Below, piece by piece: positions 45,220-54,477 of a DNA stretch of 64,000 bases (the first letter of the stretch is position 1; every line of letters starts with the position of its first letter). The notes beneath the pieces were generated by a model that was not told where the DNA came from, did no database searches, and saw nothing but the letters and a program-made list of their open reading frames with translations. The position numbers and the translations under genes are program-made. Source of the stretch: Nocardia sp. NBC_00565 (lineage in GTDB: Bacteria; Actinomycetota; Actinomycetes; Mycobacteriales; Mycobacteriaceae); the NCBI RefSeq assembly GCF_036345915.1, contig NZ_CP107785.1, positions 248,001 through 312,000 of the forward strand, written 5' to 3'.

Positions 45220-45240
45220 ACCATGGGGGAGGACGCCACG

Positions 45241-48093
45241 ATGCCGGGTTCGAACGATATCGGCAAACTCCTGGAGTTGTTGCGGGCACTGTATGTGCCG
45301 CACGAGCGTCCCCGGGTGCTGCGAACTCTGGTGCGTAGGCGACGCCAGCTGCCGCGTCCGCTGATCTGCCTGGTCGGGCCCGCGGCCAATGGTGAGTTGC
45401 TCACGGAGATCTACCGCTGGCTCGGTGAGTCCGGTGGCCGTCGCGCGGTGCCGCGCGCCCGGGTCGAATTGCACAGTCTGGCACCGGATGCCATCCGGCC
45501 CGACCCGAACGCGACCGGTCGGGAGGTGAACGCGCACTGCCTGCCGATTCTGCAGCGGCTGGTCGCGGGGTTCTCCACTGAAAACACCGCGATGGGGCCG
45601 ATCTCGTTCCCGCGCTATCGAACCGCGGATTGGCTGACCAGACAGCGCGTCACCAGTGACGAGACGGAGGCGGCGGTGGAGCTGCGGGCACGGCTGCCCA
45701 AGCTGCTGCGCCTGGGTTCGCGCGACTCCGATTCGATGGGTGGTGAGGTCGGGGATTGGCTCACCTGGGTGGTCTTCGCCGTGCTCGCGCTGTGGCCGGT
45801 GCTGCGGCTGTGGATGTGGATCAGCGGACGGGTGCCCGGCCTGTCGAAGGAGACCCGCTGGTTCATGCGCCAGCGGTACATGGCGCCCGAATTATCGGAC
45901 AGTTTCCTGGGTTTCGCGACGCGGTTGACCGCATCGCTGCGCAATGACGAGAACGAGGACCAGGTCGCCAAACTGCTGGTGCACGCCTTCCTCGAGGATC
46001 TGCGCGATGCGTATCGGCAACGGATCTGGCGGCCGTCGAGCTGGCGGCGCACCGCCTATCCGGTGGCGCTGCTCGGTACCGTTGCGGTGGGTAGCTCCGG
46101 TGCCGATCTGCTGCGCCGGATCAACGATATCCGCAATGAGACCGGGATTTTCGATCCGCTGGTGGTGGTCGCCGCCCTCGACTACGACCCGCGCGATCTG
46201 GAACCCGCGCGGCCGGTACACCAACTCGCCGACATCGGCGATCTGCACAGCCTCGACAACCTCGAAAGCCTGGACGACGGACCGGCTTCCGGACCGGTGC
46301 CGGATCCGTTGCGGCAGTGGCTGCGCGATATCGACAACAGCCGGACCCACCGGTTGGCCGATGCCTGGTACCTGCGATTGGCGCTGCCCGATCCGGTGGA
46401 CGGCCGGATCGGCGACCCCAATCGCACGCACCTGGCCGTGCCGCCCGCTCCGCCGTTGGCCGCTCGCAAATGGTTCGTCTCGATCTGCGTGCTGATCCCG
46501 GTGGCGGCATTGGTGGCGACGGCGCTGGTGTACGTTCCGGCGCTGCGCGGCGCCCCCTGCTCGCATTGGCCGTGGACGTCAGGTATCGCGGTGGCCGAAC
46601 ACGGCGGGGAATGTGTCGGCTACAGCGATAACGACCGGCAGGTCTTCGCCGACGACCCGGAACTGTCGGCGATGCAGCGGGAAGTGTTCCGGCAGAACAA
46701 GATCGCCGCCGACATCCGGCGCGACAATCCGCGCCGCCCGCTGATCTCGCTCGTCTATTTCGCCGGAATCAGCTACTCCGACAGCAATGTTCGGTATCCG
46801 CACGCACAAGTTCAGGAGCTGGCCGGGTTGGCCGTGCGGCAGCGCCGTGCCATCGGCGCACCCGACGAATCGGAGCCGCTGCTGCGCATCATCGTCGCCA
46901 ACGGCGGTACGAATATGCGCGCGGCATCGTGGGTGGTCGACCATCTGCTGGCCGACATGCTGCGCAAGGACCCCGGGGTGCTCGGTGTGGTCGGCATGGA
47001 CCGCAGCACCGCGGAGACGGCACGGGCGATCGGTAAATTGGGCGATCTCGGGGTACCGGTCGTCGCGACGACACTGTCGGCCGATGGGTTGGAGGCCGCA
47101 TCGCCGATGTTCTTCCAGTCCGTGCCGAGTAACCGGGTCCAGGCCAGGCTGATCGCGGACTATGTCCAGGGAGCGCGTTATCCGGGCGGCACACCGGAAG
47201 CCGGACAGCTGCGCTACCACCGCGTGCTGGTGTATCACCCGAAGGTCACCGACGACGTCTACGTCACCACGTTGGTGGCCGATCTGAACGCCGAACTCGA
47301 CCGACGCGGGGTGCCACGGGACAGCCGCAGCTGGGACGCGCAGCAGGAGCTGTACGGCTTCCCGGCGCCGTGCGAGACACCGGGCTTCGATCGCCACACG
47401 CTGCTGTTCTTCGCCGGGCGCAACGACGACTTCGCGACCTTCGGCAATGCGGTCACCCGGGGTTGCCTCGCGACGGAATCGCCCGCGATCCTGGGCGCCG
47501 ACACGGTGACCCGCCTGATCGCCGACCCCAAGGCGATGGCGGCGCTACCGGCGAGCCTGACCGTGCGCTACGTCGCCAAGGGTGTGCCCATCATTCTGGG
47601 TGGCGCGGAGTGCGTGCGCGGCAACGGGGTGGTCGGCACCGAGGCGCCCACCCTCGACTTCCAGGAGCTGTGCAATGAAATGTCCAGGCTGGTAACCGAT
47701 CTTGCCGCCTACCCGGATCTGGCGTCCTACCATCCGTCGTGGCCCGGCGACCGCACCGGACTGGCCTACGACGTCGCCGGTGTGATCCTGCAGGCGGTCC
47801 GGGTCAATCGCGCCCGGCCGGAGCGCCCCCGCGAGGTCAATCGCGCCGCCATCGCACTGCAACTACGCGGCACCGACTACCTCGGAGTCACCGGGACGCT
47901 GTACTTCAGCCGAGGTCGAGTGGCCGACGACTCCACCATCGGCATCCTTGTCGCCACCGGCCTCGGGAGATCCGACCAGCCGCGGCAGTGTTTGCTGATG
48001 TATCCGCAGGGCGTCATCAACGGCCGAGGTCCGGACGGGTGCCCGGCGGGCACCAAGAGCGATACCGAGGACTGGACCCCGCCCGAACGCTGA
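45241..48093 (+). CDS. large membrane protein: cytoplasmic domain plus extracytoplasmic type 1 periplasmic-binding domain
   Basis: 950 residues. Residues 1-170 are soluble (PRPLICLVGPAANGELLTEI resembles a degenerate P-loop); a hydrophobic stretch follows at about 178-196; 200-400 are soluble (AYPVALLGTVAVG; LLRRINDIRNETGIFDPL); a clear helix at about 412-432 (VSICVLIPVAALVATALVYV) leads outside. From about 485 to the end the fold reads as a type 1 periplasmic-binding protein (LISLVYFAGISY; GVLGVVGMDRSTAETARAI; PVVATTLSADGLE; FFQSVPSNRVQARLIADYV). This looks like a ligand-sensing receptor, not a transporter part, since no permease or ATPase is near. ATG 45241 has GGGGGAGG upstream; 45223 is less likely. 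Confidence 0.75.
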   Translation: MPGSNDIGKLLELLRALYVPHERPRVLRTLVRRRRQLPRPLICLVGPAANGELLTEIYRWLGESGGRRAVPRARVELHSLAPDAIRPDPNATGREVNAHCLPILQRLVAGFSTENTAMGPISFPRYRTADWLTRQRVTSDETEAAVELRARLPKLLRLGSRDSDSMGGEVGDWLTWVVFAVLALWPVLRLWMWISGRVPGLSKETRWFMRQRYMAPELSDSFLGFATRLTASLRNDENEDQVAKLLVHAFLEDLRDAYRQRIWRPSSWRRTAYPVALLGTVAVGSSGADLLRRINDIRNETGIFDPLVVVAALDYDPRDLEPARPVHQLADIGDLHSLDNLESLDDGPASGPVPDPLRQWLRDIDNSRTHRLADAWYLRLALPDPVDGRIGDPNRTHLAVPPAPPLAARKWFVSICVLIPVAALVATALVYVPALRGAPCSHWPWTSGIAVAEHGGECVGYSDNDRQVFADDPELSAMQREVFRQNKIAADIRRDNPRRPLISLVYFAGISYSDSNVRYPHAQVQELAGLAVRQRRAIGAPDESEPLLRIIVANGGTNMRAASWVVDHLLADMLRKDPGVLGVVGMDRSTAETARAIGKLGDLGVPVVATTLSADGLEAASPMFFQSVPSNRVQARLIADYVQGARYPGGTPEAGQLRYHRVLVYHPKVTDDVYVTTLVADLNAELDRRGVPRDSRSWDAQQELYGFPAPCETPGFDRHTLLFFAGRNDDFATFGNAVTRGCLATESPAILGADTVTRLIADPKAMAALPASLTVRYVAKGVPIILGGAECVRGNGVVGTEAPTLDFQELCNEMSRLVTDLAAYPDLASYHPSWPGDRTGLAYDVAGVILQAVRVNRARPERPREVNRAAIALQLRGTDYLGVTGTLYFSRGRVADDSTIGILVATGLGRSDQPRQCLLMYPQGVINGRGPDGCPAGTKSDTEDWTPPER

Positions 48094-48095
48094 AC

Positions 48096-49535
48096 TCACC
48101 ACCAGGGTTCGGGACGGTGGCGATCCCAGCGGAGTTCCGATTCCAGTTGTGCCGCAACGGAAACCAGTAGCGGCTCAGTGTTCGCGGTACCCATCAGCTG
48201 CGCGCCGACCGGCAGACCCGTGTCGGTGAAGCCCGCCGGGACGTTCACGGCGGGCCAGCCGAGCACATTCCAGGGCCAGGTGTAGGGGCAAGCAGCGGTG
48301 ATGAGGTCGTTGGTCGCGTTGACGCCGATACCGTCGATCTCCTCGGCGCGCGGCGGGGGCGTCGCGGTCGTCGGCGCGAGCACCAGATCGTAATCGCGGA
48401 AGAAGCTGCCGATTCGCTTGTGCAGCAAGGGTTCCGCCTGTCGCGCCGCGAACAGTGCGGGTCCGTTGAGCGCGCGGCCGAACCGGACGTTCGCGGTGGT
48501 GCGCGGATCCACTCGGGCGCCCGGCATTTTGTCGTATACCTTGCTGATGCCCGCCATCGAGCGCGGGAGGAAGGACGCGCCGATCATGATGCCGTAGTGC
48601 AGATCCGCCACGGTCACCGAATGGCCGAGCCGACGTAGGGTGGCGGCGATGTGCTCGACCGCGACCGCGACCTCCGGATGCAGCGCGGTCCTGGTGGCGG
48701 TGAACGGAATTCGCAGTGACAGTGCGATGCGCAGTCGCCCGGGGTCGCGGCCCACGGCATCGGAGACGGTGAGCGGCGCGGGGGTGTGCAGATCGCCGGG
48801 GTGCGGTCCGGCGGCGGCATCCAGTAGCAGTGCCGCATCGGCCACAGTGCGCGCCAACGGTCCGTTCACGGTGAGGCCATGGAAGGCCTCGGCCGCCGGC
48901 CAGGTCGAGACGCGTCCGCGCTGCGGTTTGATGCCGACGAGGTTGGTCCACGCGGTCGGGATGCGGATCGAGCCCGCGCCGTCGGAACCCAGTGCGGCGG
49001 GCACCAATCCGGCCGCGACGGCGGCCGCGGAACCCCCGGACGATCCACCGGGGGTATGCGCGGCGTCCCACGGGTTACGGGTGTGACCGAAGGCGGCGCC
49101 GCTGGTGAATGGCAGCTGGCCGAGTTCACAGGTGTTGGTCTTGCCGACGATCACCGCACCGGCCGCGCGCAGTCGCCGAACCGATTCGGCGTCTTCGGTT
49201 TTCGGCGGGAGATCGCCGCCGCAGCCGAATGCCGTTGGCGCACCGGCGATATCGGTATCGTCCTTGATCGCGATCGGTACGCCGAGCAGGGGGAGGCGTT
49301 CGCCTGCCGCCAAGCGCTCGTCGGCCTCGGCCGCCTCGGCGAGGGCCTGCTCGCGCCGCACGATCCGGAACGCGTTGAGGGTCGGCTGGCTGGCTTCGAT
49401 CCGGTCGAGTGCGGCGGCGACCGCGTCGATGGAGCTGATGGTGCCCTGTCCGAGTGCGGTCGCGAACTCGGCGAGTCCGAGTTCGGTGGTCCGGTCCGGC
49501 TCGGCTGGACGCATGGTGGGGTCGGACACCGTCAT
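48096..49535 (-). CDS. amidase-signature-family hydrolase
   Basis: 479 residues. Catalytic Lys91 (IAIKDDTDI), cis-Ser165 in GGSSGGSAAAVAAG and nucleophile Ser189 in DGAGSIRIP, all with family spacing. Hydrolyses carboxamides; substrate not predictable. ATG 49535 has GGAG upstream; the frame extends to 49682 across the next gene's operator. An amidase (amiA2) lies between era and recO in M. tuberculosis too, so this is a conserved position. Convergent with the receptor-like gene, two bases apart. Confidence 0.92.
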   Translation of the reverse strand: MTVSDPTMRPAEPDRTTELGLAEFATALGQGTISSIDAVAAALDRIEASQPTLNAFRIVRREQALAEAAEADERLAAGERLPLLGVPIAIKDDTDIAGAPTAFGCGGDLPPKTEDAESVRRLRAAGAVIVGKTNTCELGQLPFTSGAAFGHTRNPWDAAHTPGGSSGGSAAAVAAGLVPAALGSDGAGSIRIPTAWTNLVGIKPQRGRVSTWPAAEAFHGLTVNGPLARTVADAALLLDAAAGPHPGDLHTPAPLTVSDAVGRDPGRLRIALSLRIPFTATRTALHPEVAVAVEHIAATLRRLGHSVTVADLHYGIMIGASFLPRSMAGISKVYDKMPGARVDPRTTANVRFGRALNGPALFAARQAEPLLHKRIGSFFRDYDLVLAPTTATPPPRAEEIDGIGVNATNDLITAACPYTWPWNVLGWPAVNVPAGFTDTGLPVGAQLMGTANTEPLLVSVAAQLESELRWDRHRPEPWW

Positions 49536-49678
49536 GTGAACTCCGTTCTTTCTGTGCACGGTAGTGCCCAGCTGGTCAATCGTCCATATCGACTTTGGAA
49601 TCTCCACCCGAGGTAGGAGGCTCGCCCCCGTTCCTATTCGCGACTTGCCCATGTGCTTGCGAGGCCGGATGACTGTAG

Positions 49679-49699
49679 ACATACATACCGTATGTATGT
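49679..49699. promoter_or_regulatory. 21-bp perfect palindrome upstream of hydrolase-TetR operon
   Basis: ACATACATAC (49679-49688), central C, GTATGTATGT (49690-49699). It lies 37 bases before the hydrolase start and probably binds the TetR encoded in the same operon. Confidence 0.8.
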
Positions 49700-49736
49700 A
49701 ACAGTGGAACGCACACTGCGAGCATCTGGAGGAACC

Positions 49737-50603
49737 ATGGGAATCAGTACTTCACTCGGCCGCACCCACGAGGTAGATCTGCCCGGCGGTCGCATTCGGT
49801 ATCACGACACCGGGGCGGGCGCGCCGGTCGTATTCGTGCACGGTCTGCTCGTCAACGCCGACCTCTGGCGCGATGTCGTCCCCGCCGTCGCGGCGGCGGG
49901 CCATCGCTGCATCACACCGGACTGGCCGCTCGGATCGCACGAAATCCCGGTCCCCGCAGCGGATCTCACGCCGACCGGGGTTGCCGATCTGATCGCCGAA
50001 TTTCTGGAGCGCCTCGACCTCGCCGACGTCACCATCGTCGCCAATGACACCGGCGGCGCGATCACCCAGGTGTTGCTGACCCGGCGACCGGAGCGCATCG
50101 GCCGCGTCGTGCTGACCTCGTGCGACGCTTACGAGGGGTTTTTCCCGCCGGCCTTCGCGGCGCTACCCGTGCTGGCGCGCGTTCCGGGCTCGATGCGGCC
50201 GCTGACCGAGTTGATGCGCATCCGTGCGCTGCACCGCCTGCCGATCGCCTTCGGCTGGGTGACCAAACGCCCGGTCGCGCCGGAGATCGCCGATTCCTAT
50301 CTGCTGCCGAGCCGGAATTCGGCGGCTATCCGAAAGGATCTGCGGCGCTTCCTGAAGAGCGTGCATCGTCGCTACACACTCGATGCCGCCACCCGATTCC
50401 CGTCGGTGCGGGTGCCGGTGCTGATCGCCTGGGCCCGTGAGGACAAGCTGTTCCCGGTGAAGTTCGCCGAACGCCTGGCCGCCGACCTGCCGAATGCCAC
50501 CCTGAAATTCATCGACGACTCCTACACGTTCCTGCCCGAGGACCAGCCCGAGTTGCTCTCCGAAACGATTCTGGAGTTCACTCGGCTGCATGCCACGCCG
50601 TAG
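49737..50603 (+). CDS. alpha/beta hydrolase, Asp-nucleophile type
   Basis: 288 residues. The oxyanion segment is FVHGLLVNADLW; the nucleophile elbow reads VANDTGGA, with D104 in place of Ser, as in haloalkane dehalogenase and epoxide hydrolase relatives. An acid is plausible in WAREDKLF, but the usual C-terminal His is not seen (DSYTFLPEDQPE instead), so activity is uncertain. ATG 49737 has GGAGG seven bases upstream; the frame to 49653 passes through the operator. Overlaps tetR by 14 bases. Confidence 0.85.
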   Translation: MGISTSLGRTHEVDLPGGRIRYHDTGAGAPVVFVHGLLVNADLWRDVVPAVAAAGHRCITPDWPLGSHEIPVPAADLTPTGVADLIAEFLERLDLADVTIVANDTGGAITQVLLTRRPERIGRVVLTSCDAYEGFFPPAFAALPVLARVPGSMRPLTELMRIRALHRLPIAFGWVTKRPVAPEIADSYLLPSRNSAAIRKDLRRFLKSVHRRYTLDAATRFPSVRVPVLIAWAREDKLFPVKFAERLAADLPNATLKFIDDSYTFLPEDQPELLSETILEFTRLHATP

Positions 50604-51189
50604 TCAGGAGGATCGCTCCCGCGCCACCCGCGCCGCACTCGAACAGGCCGGTCGCCGGTTGTTCGCCGAGCGCGGTTTCGCGGCGACCTCGGCCGAGGAA
50701 CTGGTCACCGAGGCCGGGGTCACCCGCGGCGCGCTGCACCACCACTACGGCGATAAACGCGGCCTGTTCCTCACTGTGCTCGAACAACTGGAAGTCGAGG
50801 GCACCACGGAAATCGAAAACGCCATCGGCGCAGTGAATCCCGATGACATCCTCACCTCGATGGCCATCGGCCTCAATACCTTCCTGGAGATCTGTCAGCG
50901 TCCGGAGATGATCCGCATCACCCTCTACGACGGGCCCGCCGTACTCGGGTGGCAGGCCTTTCGCGAGTTCGAGGCGCGCCATGGGTTGGGGTTGATCGTC
51001 GCCGAACTCGAACGGGCCCGCGACGAAGGGCTGATCGCCGACGCGCCGATTCCGGTGCTGGCCCAGTTGATCTTCAGTGCGGTCACCGAAGCGGGCCTGA
51101 TCGTCGCCCACGCAACCGATCGGGATGCGGCCCGGGCGCAGGCGCAACAGTCCCTGATGCTGCTCATCGGCGGCATTCTGCGCACCTGA
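50590..51189 (+). CDS. TetR-family regulator
   Basis: 199 residues. Helix-turn-helix at about 28-60 (TSAEELVTEAGVTRGALHHHYGDKRGLF), with a C-terminal domain of the TetR_C_33/YsiA-like kind. It overlaps the hydrolase by 14 bases and is co-transcribed; the operon promoter carries a perfect palindrome, so feedback repression is likely. Confidence 0.9.
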   Translation: MPRRSQEDRSRATRAALEQAGRRLFAERGFAATSAEELVTEAGVTRGALHHHYGDKRGLFLTVLEQLEVEGTTEIENAIGAVNPDDILTSMAIGLNTFLEICQRPEMIRITLYDGPAVLGWQAFREFEARHGLGLIVAELERARDEGLIADAPIPVLAQLIFSAVTEAGLIVAHATDRDAARAQAQQSLMLLIGGILRT

Positions 51190-51324
51190 CGTGTGCGCGG
51201 TTGCGAGGGTGTCGCATAACTGGCTGTTACCGGCCATGACGTTGTCGGCAGTGGCCGGTCGAGTCACCTTGGCTACGGGTGGGTTCGGCGAGTCGTATCG
51301 GCAGCGTGCTGCTGGAAGCGACCG

Positions 51325-52293
51325 TTAGCGTCGGGTGTGTTCGATGTCTCCGTCGCTGCGGCGTGGTGTCGTTGCCCAGGATGGGAGCCAGGCTGTCTCA
51401 GGGAGCGGTGTCAGGCTGCCGAAGTGGTTGATGATTGCCCGCAGTCCTGGGTGTGGATTCGTTCTGGGGAAGATGAGCGAGAGCGGGTATGCGAGTGTCG
51501 GATTCACGATCGGAATGCGGCGTAGGTCGTGGTTCGTCGGCCAGATGTACCGGTCGCGCGCGCCTATGAGGGTGGCCACGTCTGCGGAGTCCGCGAGGAT
51601 GTCGAGGAGTACCTCGTTGCCGAAGTTCGGTCCCGCGGCGTCGATGCGGAGGTCGAAGTCGGTGGCGAGCTGATCGTAGAACTCTGACCATTCGCTTCGC
51701 GGCGCGATACCCGGCACCCAGATCCGGTGCTTGCGCAGCTGGGGTGGTGTCAGTGTTCGTGCGGAGGCGAGCGGATGTCTCGGGCCGACGAGGAGTTCCA
51801 GCGGGGAGTCGAACGCATGGATCATTTGCACGTCGCGCGGCAGCATGGCCGGGTCGGTGACCGTGCGGAACGAGGCGTCGATATCGCCTGCTCGGACGGC
51901 GGCGACCGCCACGCACGGGTCATTGACCCGGAGGGTAACCACGTCGAGGTTGGTTTCGGGATGCGACCGCCAATAGTCGTGCAGGACGACGGCCTGCGCG
52001 GATCGCAGGCCGAGAACGTCGATCCGAAGGGCCCGCGAGCCCGGTCTGATCGCGGTGATGGCGCGATCGACACCCGTGATGATGTTCCGGGCGTGCGGGA
52101 GGAAGGCTTGGCCGTCGAGTGTCAGCTCGACCCCTCGGGCGGTGCGGGTGAACAACCGGACGTCGAGTTGGCGCTCGAGGGTTGCGATCCGCTTCGACAC
52201 GGCCTGTTGCGTCACGCCGAGCTCGTCGGCCGCGTGTTGCAGCTGTCCGAGCTCGGCCGCGCGGACGAACGATCGCACCGCCTCGGTATCCAT
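51325..52293 (-). CDS. LysR-family regulator
   Basis: 322 residues. Winged helix (FVRAAELGQLQHAADELGVT; QQAVSKRIATLERQLDVRLF) and substrate domain from about 90. Divergent from an MFS gene with a CAAC-N5-GTTG dyad between; likely its regulator. The region 51190-51324 shows nothing recognisable. Confidence 0.9.
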   Translation of the reverse strand: MDTEAVRSFVRAAELGQLQHAADELGVTQQAVSKRIATLERQLDVRLFTRTARGVELTLDGQAFLPHARNIITGVDRAITAIRPGSRALRIDVLGLRSAQAVVLHDYWRSHPETNLDVVTLRVNDPCVAVAAVRAGDIDASFRTVTDPAMLPRDVQMIHAFDSPLELLVGPRHPLASARTLTPPQLRKHRIWVPGIAPRSEWSEFYDQLATDFDLRIDAAGPNFGNEVLLDILADSADVATLIGARDRYIWPTNHDLRRIPIVNPTLAYPLSLIFPRTNPHPGLRAIINHFGSLTPLPETAWLPSWATTPRRSDGDIEHTRR

Positions 52294-52313
52294 TGATCCA
52301 GCTTACAAGTGCC

Positions 52314-52326
52314 CAACTGATCGTTG
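52314..52326. promoter_or_regulatory. LysR-type dyad
   Basis: CAAC (52314-52317), five bases, GTTG (52323-52326), 21 bases upstream of the LysR start codon in the divergent gap. Confidence 0.4.
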
Positions 52327-52416
52327 TGGCTCGCCGGGGAGCCAGTTGTTTGATCCCGCGATGGTGCGGCTGATGTGATGCAGAGACCCGAACATCGGTT
52401 GTCGCGAGGGAGTCGC

Positions 52417-53664
52417 ATGCACGTGCAGTTGGGGCGCAGTTTCGGTTGGCTGTGGTCGGCCTACGCCGTCAGTACATATGGCACGTGGATTGCCTTCGGA
52501 GCGTTCCCGCTGATCGCGGTTCAAGTGCTGCACTCGCCGGCCTTCGCCGTTTCGCTGCTGGAGGCGGCCGGGCTTGCCGTCGCGGCGGTTGTCGCGTTCT
52601 CGCTCGGGCCGTGGGTCGAGCACCGGGCCAAGCGTCCGGTGATGATCGCTATGGACCTGATCCGGTTCGTCGCGATGGTGAGTGTCCCGATCGCGTACGT
52701 CCTCGGCTTGCTGTCATACGGCCAACTGCTGGTCGTCTCGGTCATCTCCGGGACCGCGAGCATCGCCTTCACTGCCGCATCCGGTGCGTATCTGAAATAT
52801 CTCGTCCGTAGCGATCACCTCCTTGTGGCGAACGGGAGATTCGAGGGCACGAGCTGGGTGGCGACCGCGGCGGGCCCGCCGCTCGGTGGCGCGCTCATCG
52901 GGTTGCTCGGCCCGGTCGTCACTGTCATGGCCGACGCCCTCAGCTACCTGCTGTCCGCGCTCGGGGTCCTCCGCATCCGCGGAGGTGACGTCGCGGCACC
53001 CCGCGACCCGGCCACCAGGTTGCGCGGAGCCGACCTTCTCAACGGCTGGCGGTTCATCCTGCACGACCGCGCACTACGGCGCCTGTTCCTCAACTCGATC
53101 CTGGTAAGCGGCCTGATCATGGCCACCGTCCCGGTCCTGTCCGTCCTCCTGCTCGGCGAATACCACTTCCCGGCCTGGCAATACGGTCTCGCCTTCGGCA
53201 TCCCGGCACTCGGCGGCTACGTGGGCGCCCGCCTCTCCGCCCGCCTCGTGACCCGCTACGGCCGGCACCGGGTCATGATCGTCTCCGGCTGGCTGCGATC
53301 GCTGTTCCCACTCGGTCTCGCATTCGTCCGTCCCGGCATCCCCGGACTCCTCACCGTGATCATCGTCGAGGGCCTGCTGATCACCTGTATGGGCATCTTC
53401 AATCCGATCTACGCAACAGAACGCCTGCAACGGACTCCCGCGGATCATGCCGCCCAAGTCCTCAGTACATGGAGTGCCAGCAGCAAACTCCTACAGGCTG
53501 CCCTGATGGTGCTCTGGGGCATCCTCGCCACACTCACCAGCCCGCTCGCCGCGATCACCATGTCCGGCGTTCTCCTGCTCGCCACCCCGCTCTTGCTGCC
53601 CAAACGGACACACGTGTCCGACCCTGAGCCCGCCACGTCGGCCGAAGACGTCCGGGTCGCATGA
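52417..53664 (+). CDS. MFS transporter, enterobactin-exporter-like (MFS_3)
   Basis: 415 residues, 10-12 helices. N-terminus FGWLWSAYAVSTYGTWIAFG and the LIRFVAMVSVPIAYVLG segment are typical of the EntS/MFS_3 group, which exports siderophores or drugs. ATG 52417 has GAGGGAG upstream; a longer frame to 52375 is less likely. Divergent LysR gene is its probable regulator. Convergent with the VanX-like gene, 3 bases apart. Confidence 0.88.
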   Translation: MHVQLGRSFGWLWSAYAVSTYGTWIAFGAFPLIAVQVLHSPAFAVSLLEAAGLAVAAVVAFSLGPWVEHRAKRPVMIAMDLIRFVAMVSVPIAYVLGLLSYGQLLVVSVISGTASIAFTAASGAYLKYLVRSDHLLVANGRFEGTSWVATAAGPPLGGALIGLLGPVVTVMADALSYLLSALGVLRIRGGDVAAPRDPATRLRGADLLNGWRFILHDRALRRLFLNSILVSGLIMATVPVLSVLLLGEYHFPAWQYGLAFGIPALGGYVGARLSARLVTRYGRHRVMIVSGWLRSLFPLGLAFVRPGIPGLLTVIIVEGLLITCMGIFNPIYATERLQRTPADHAAQVLSTWSASSKLLQAALMVLWGILATLTSPLAAITMSGVLLLATPLLLPKRTHVSDPEPATSAEDVRVA

Positions 53665-53667
53665 ATG

Positions 53668-54465
53668 TCATCGGATGGGGAAGTCGAAGTATGTGTTCGG
53701 GAACGGCTCGTTCTGCAAGGTGAAGTGCCACCATTCCTCAGCGAGGTTTGTGAAACCGTGCTCGTCCATGAGGTTCGTCAGTAGCTCACGCAGAGCGCGC
53801 TGGGTACCGCTCGGTGCGGGGCTGGCCGTATGTGCGAGCGGATCGAAGCAGTCGTAGCCGGTACCGAAGTCGAGGCTGTTGTCGTGGAATCGCTGGTCGG
53901 CGGGCAGTGTGCAGGCGCGCAGCGCATCACCGTCGCGATACTGCTCCTGATCGGCCGTCGGCAGCGCGACGATCGTGAGATCCAATGTGCTGCCACGACT
54001 GTGGCCGGATTTCTCCGCGATGTACCCGTCCTTGAACAGATTCGACTTCTCCACCGTCGGATAGAACTCCGCCTTCATCCGAGTGTTATCGAGATTCTCG
54101 GCCCACGCCACAAAATGGTTCACGGCCTGTTGCGGCCTATAGCAGTCATAGGTCTTCAGCCCGAGTCCCATCGGCCGCAGTTCTTTCTGAACCTCCGCGA
54201 GCGCGCCGGCCGCTTCCTTCGTCAATAAACATTTCGCGGCCTCATACCCGTGAATCCGCTCCCCAACGAAGTTGTGCACCCCGAAGTACCGCGCCTCGAC
54301 GATGATCGTCGGATCCACCTCGGTCACCGAAACGAACGCCGACTCATCCGCCCGCGGCGAACTCGGTTCGGTCTCCGCGCAGCCCACCACCCCAACCGCG
54401 CCCACCACAGCCAATACCACTGAGCAGAACCACATTCCGCGCATCCTGCGATGGTAGCCGCGCAT
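53668..54465 (-). CDS. VanX-like D-Ala-D-Ala dipeptidase lipoprotein (M15D)
   Basis: 265 residues. A lipoprotein signal ends GVVGC with Cys29. The M15D zinc site is complete: H155 and D162 in SGHSRGSTLD, E244 and H247 in EEWWHF, and catalytic Arg110 in YDCYRP. VanX cleaves D-Ala-D-Ala; a lipid-anchored form would act outside the membrane on peptides from the wall. No vanH/vanA-type ligase is nearby, so glycopeptide resistance is not implied. Start uncertain (54465, 54444 or GTG 54471). Follows the HIT gene by about a dozen bases. Confidence 0.85.
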   Translation of the reverse strand: MRGYHRRMRGMWFCSVVLAVVGAVGVVGCAETEPSSPRADESAFVSVTEVDPTIIVEARYFGVHNFVGERIHGYEAAKCLLTKEAAGALAEVQKELRPMGLGLKTYDCYRPQQAVNHFVAWAENLDNTRMKAEFYPTVEKSNLFKDGYIAEKSGHSRGSTLDLTIVALPTADQEQYRDGDALRACTLPADQRFHDNSLDFGTGYDCFDPLAHTASPAPSGTQRALRELLTNLMDEHGFTNLAEEWWHFTLQNEPFPNTYFDFPIR

Positions 54466-54477
54466 CCCCACCGACGA

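Noticed and set aside
53668..54465. Vancomycin-resistance locus
   Set aside because: Only a VanX-like gene is present; no VanA/VanH or VanRS-type genes adjoin it, and the two-component system at 59-61 kb belongs to an ABC exporter.
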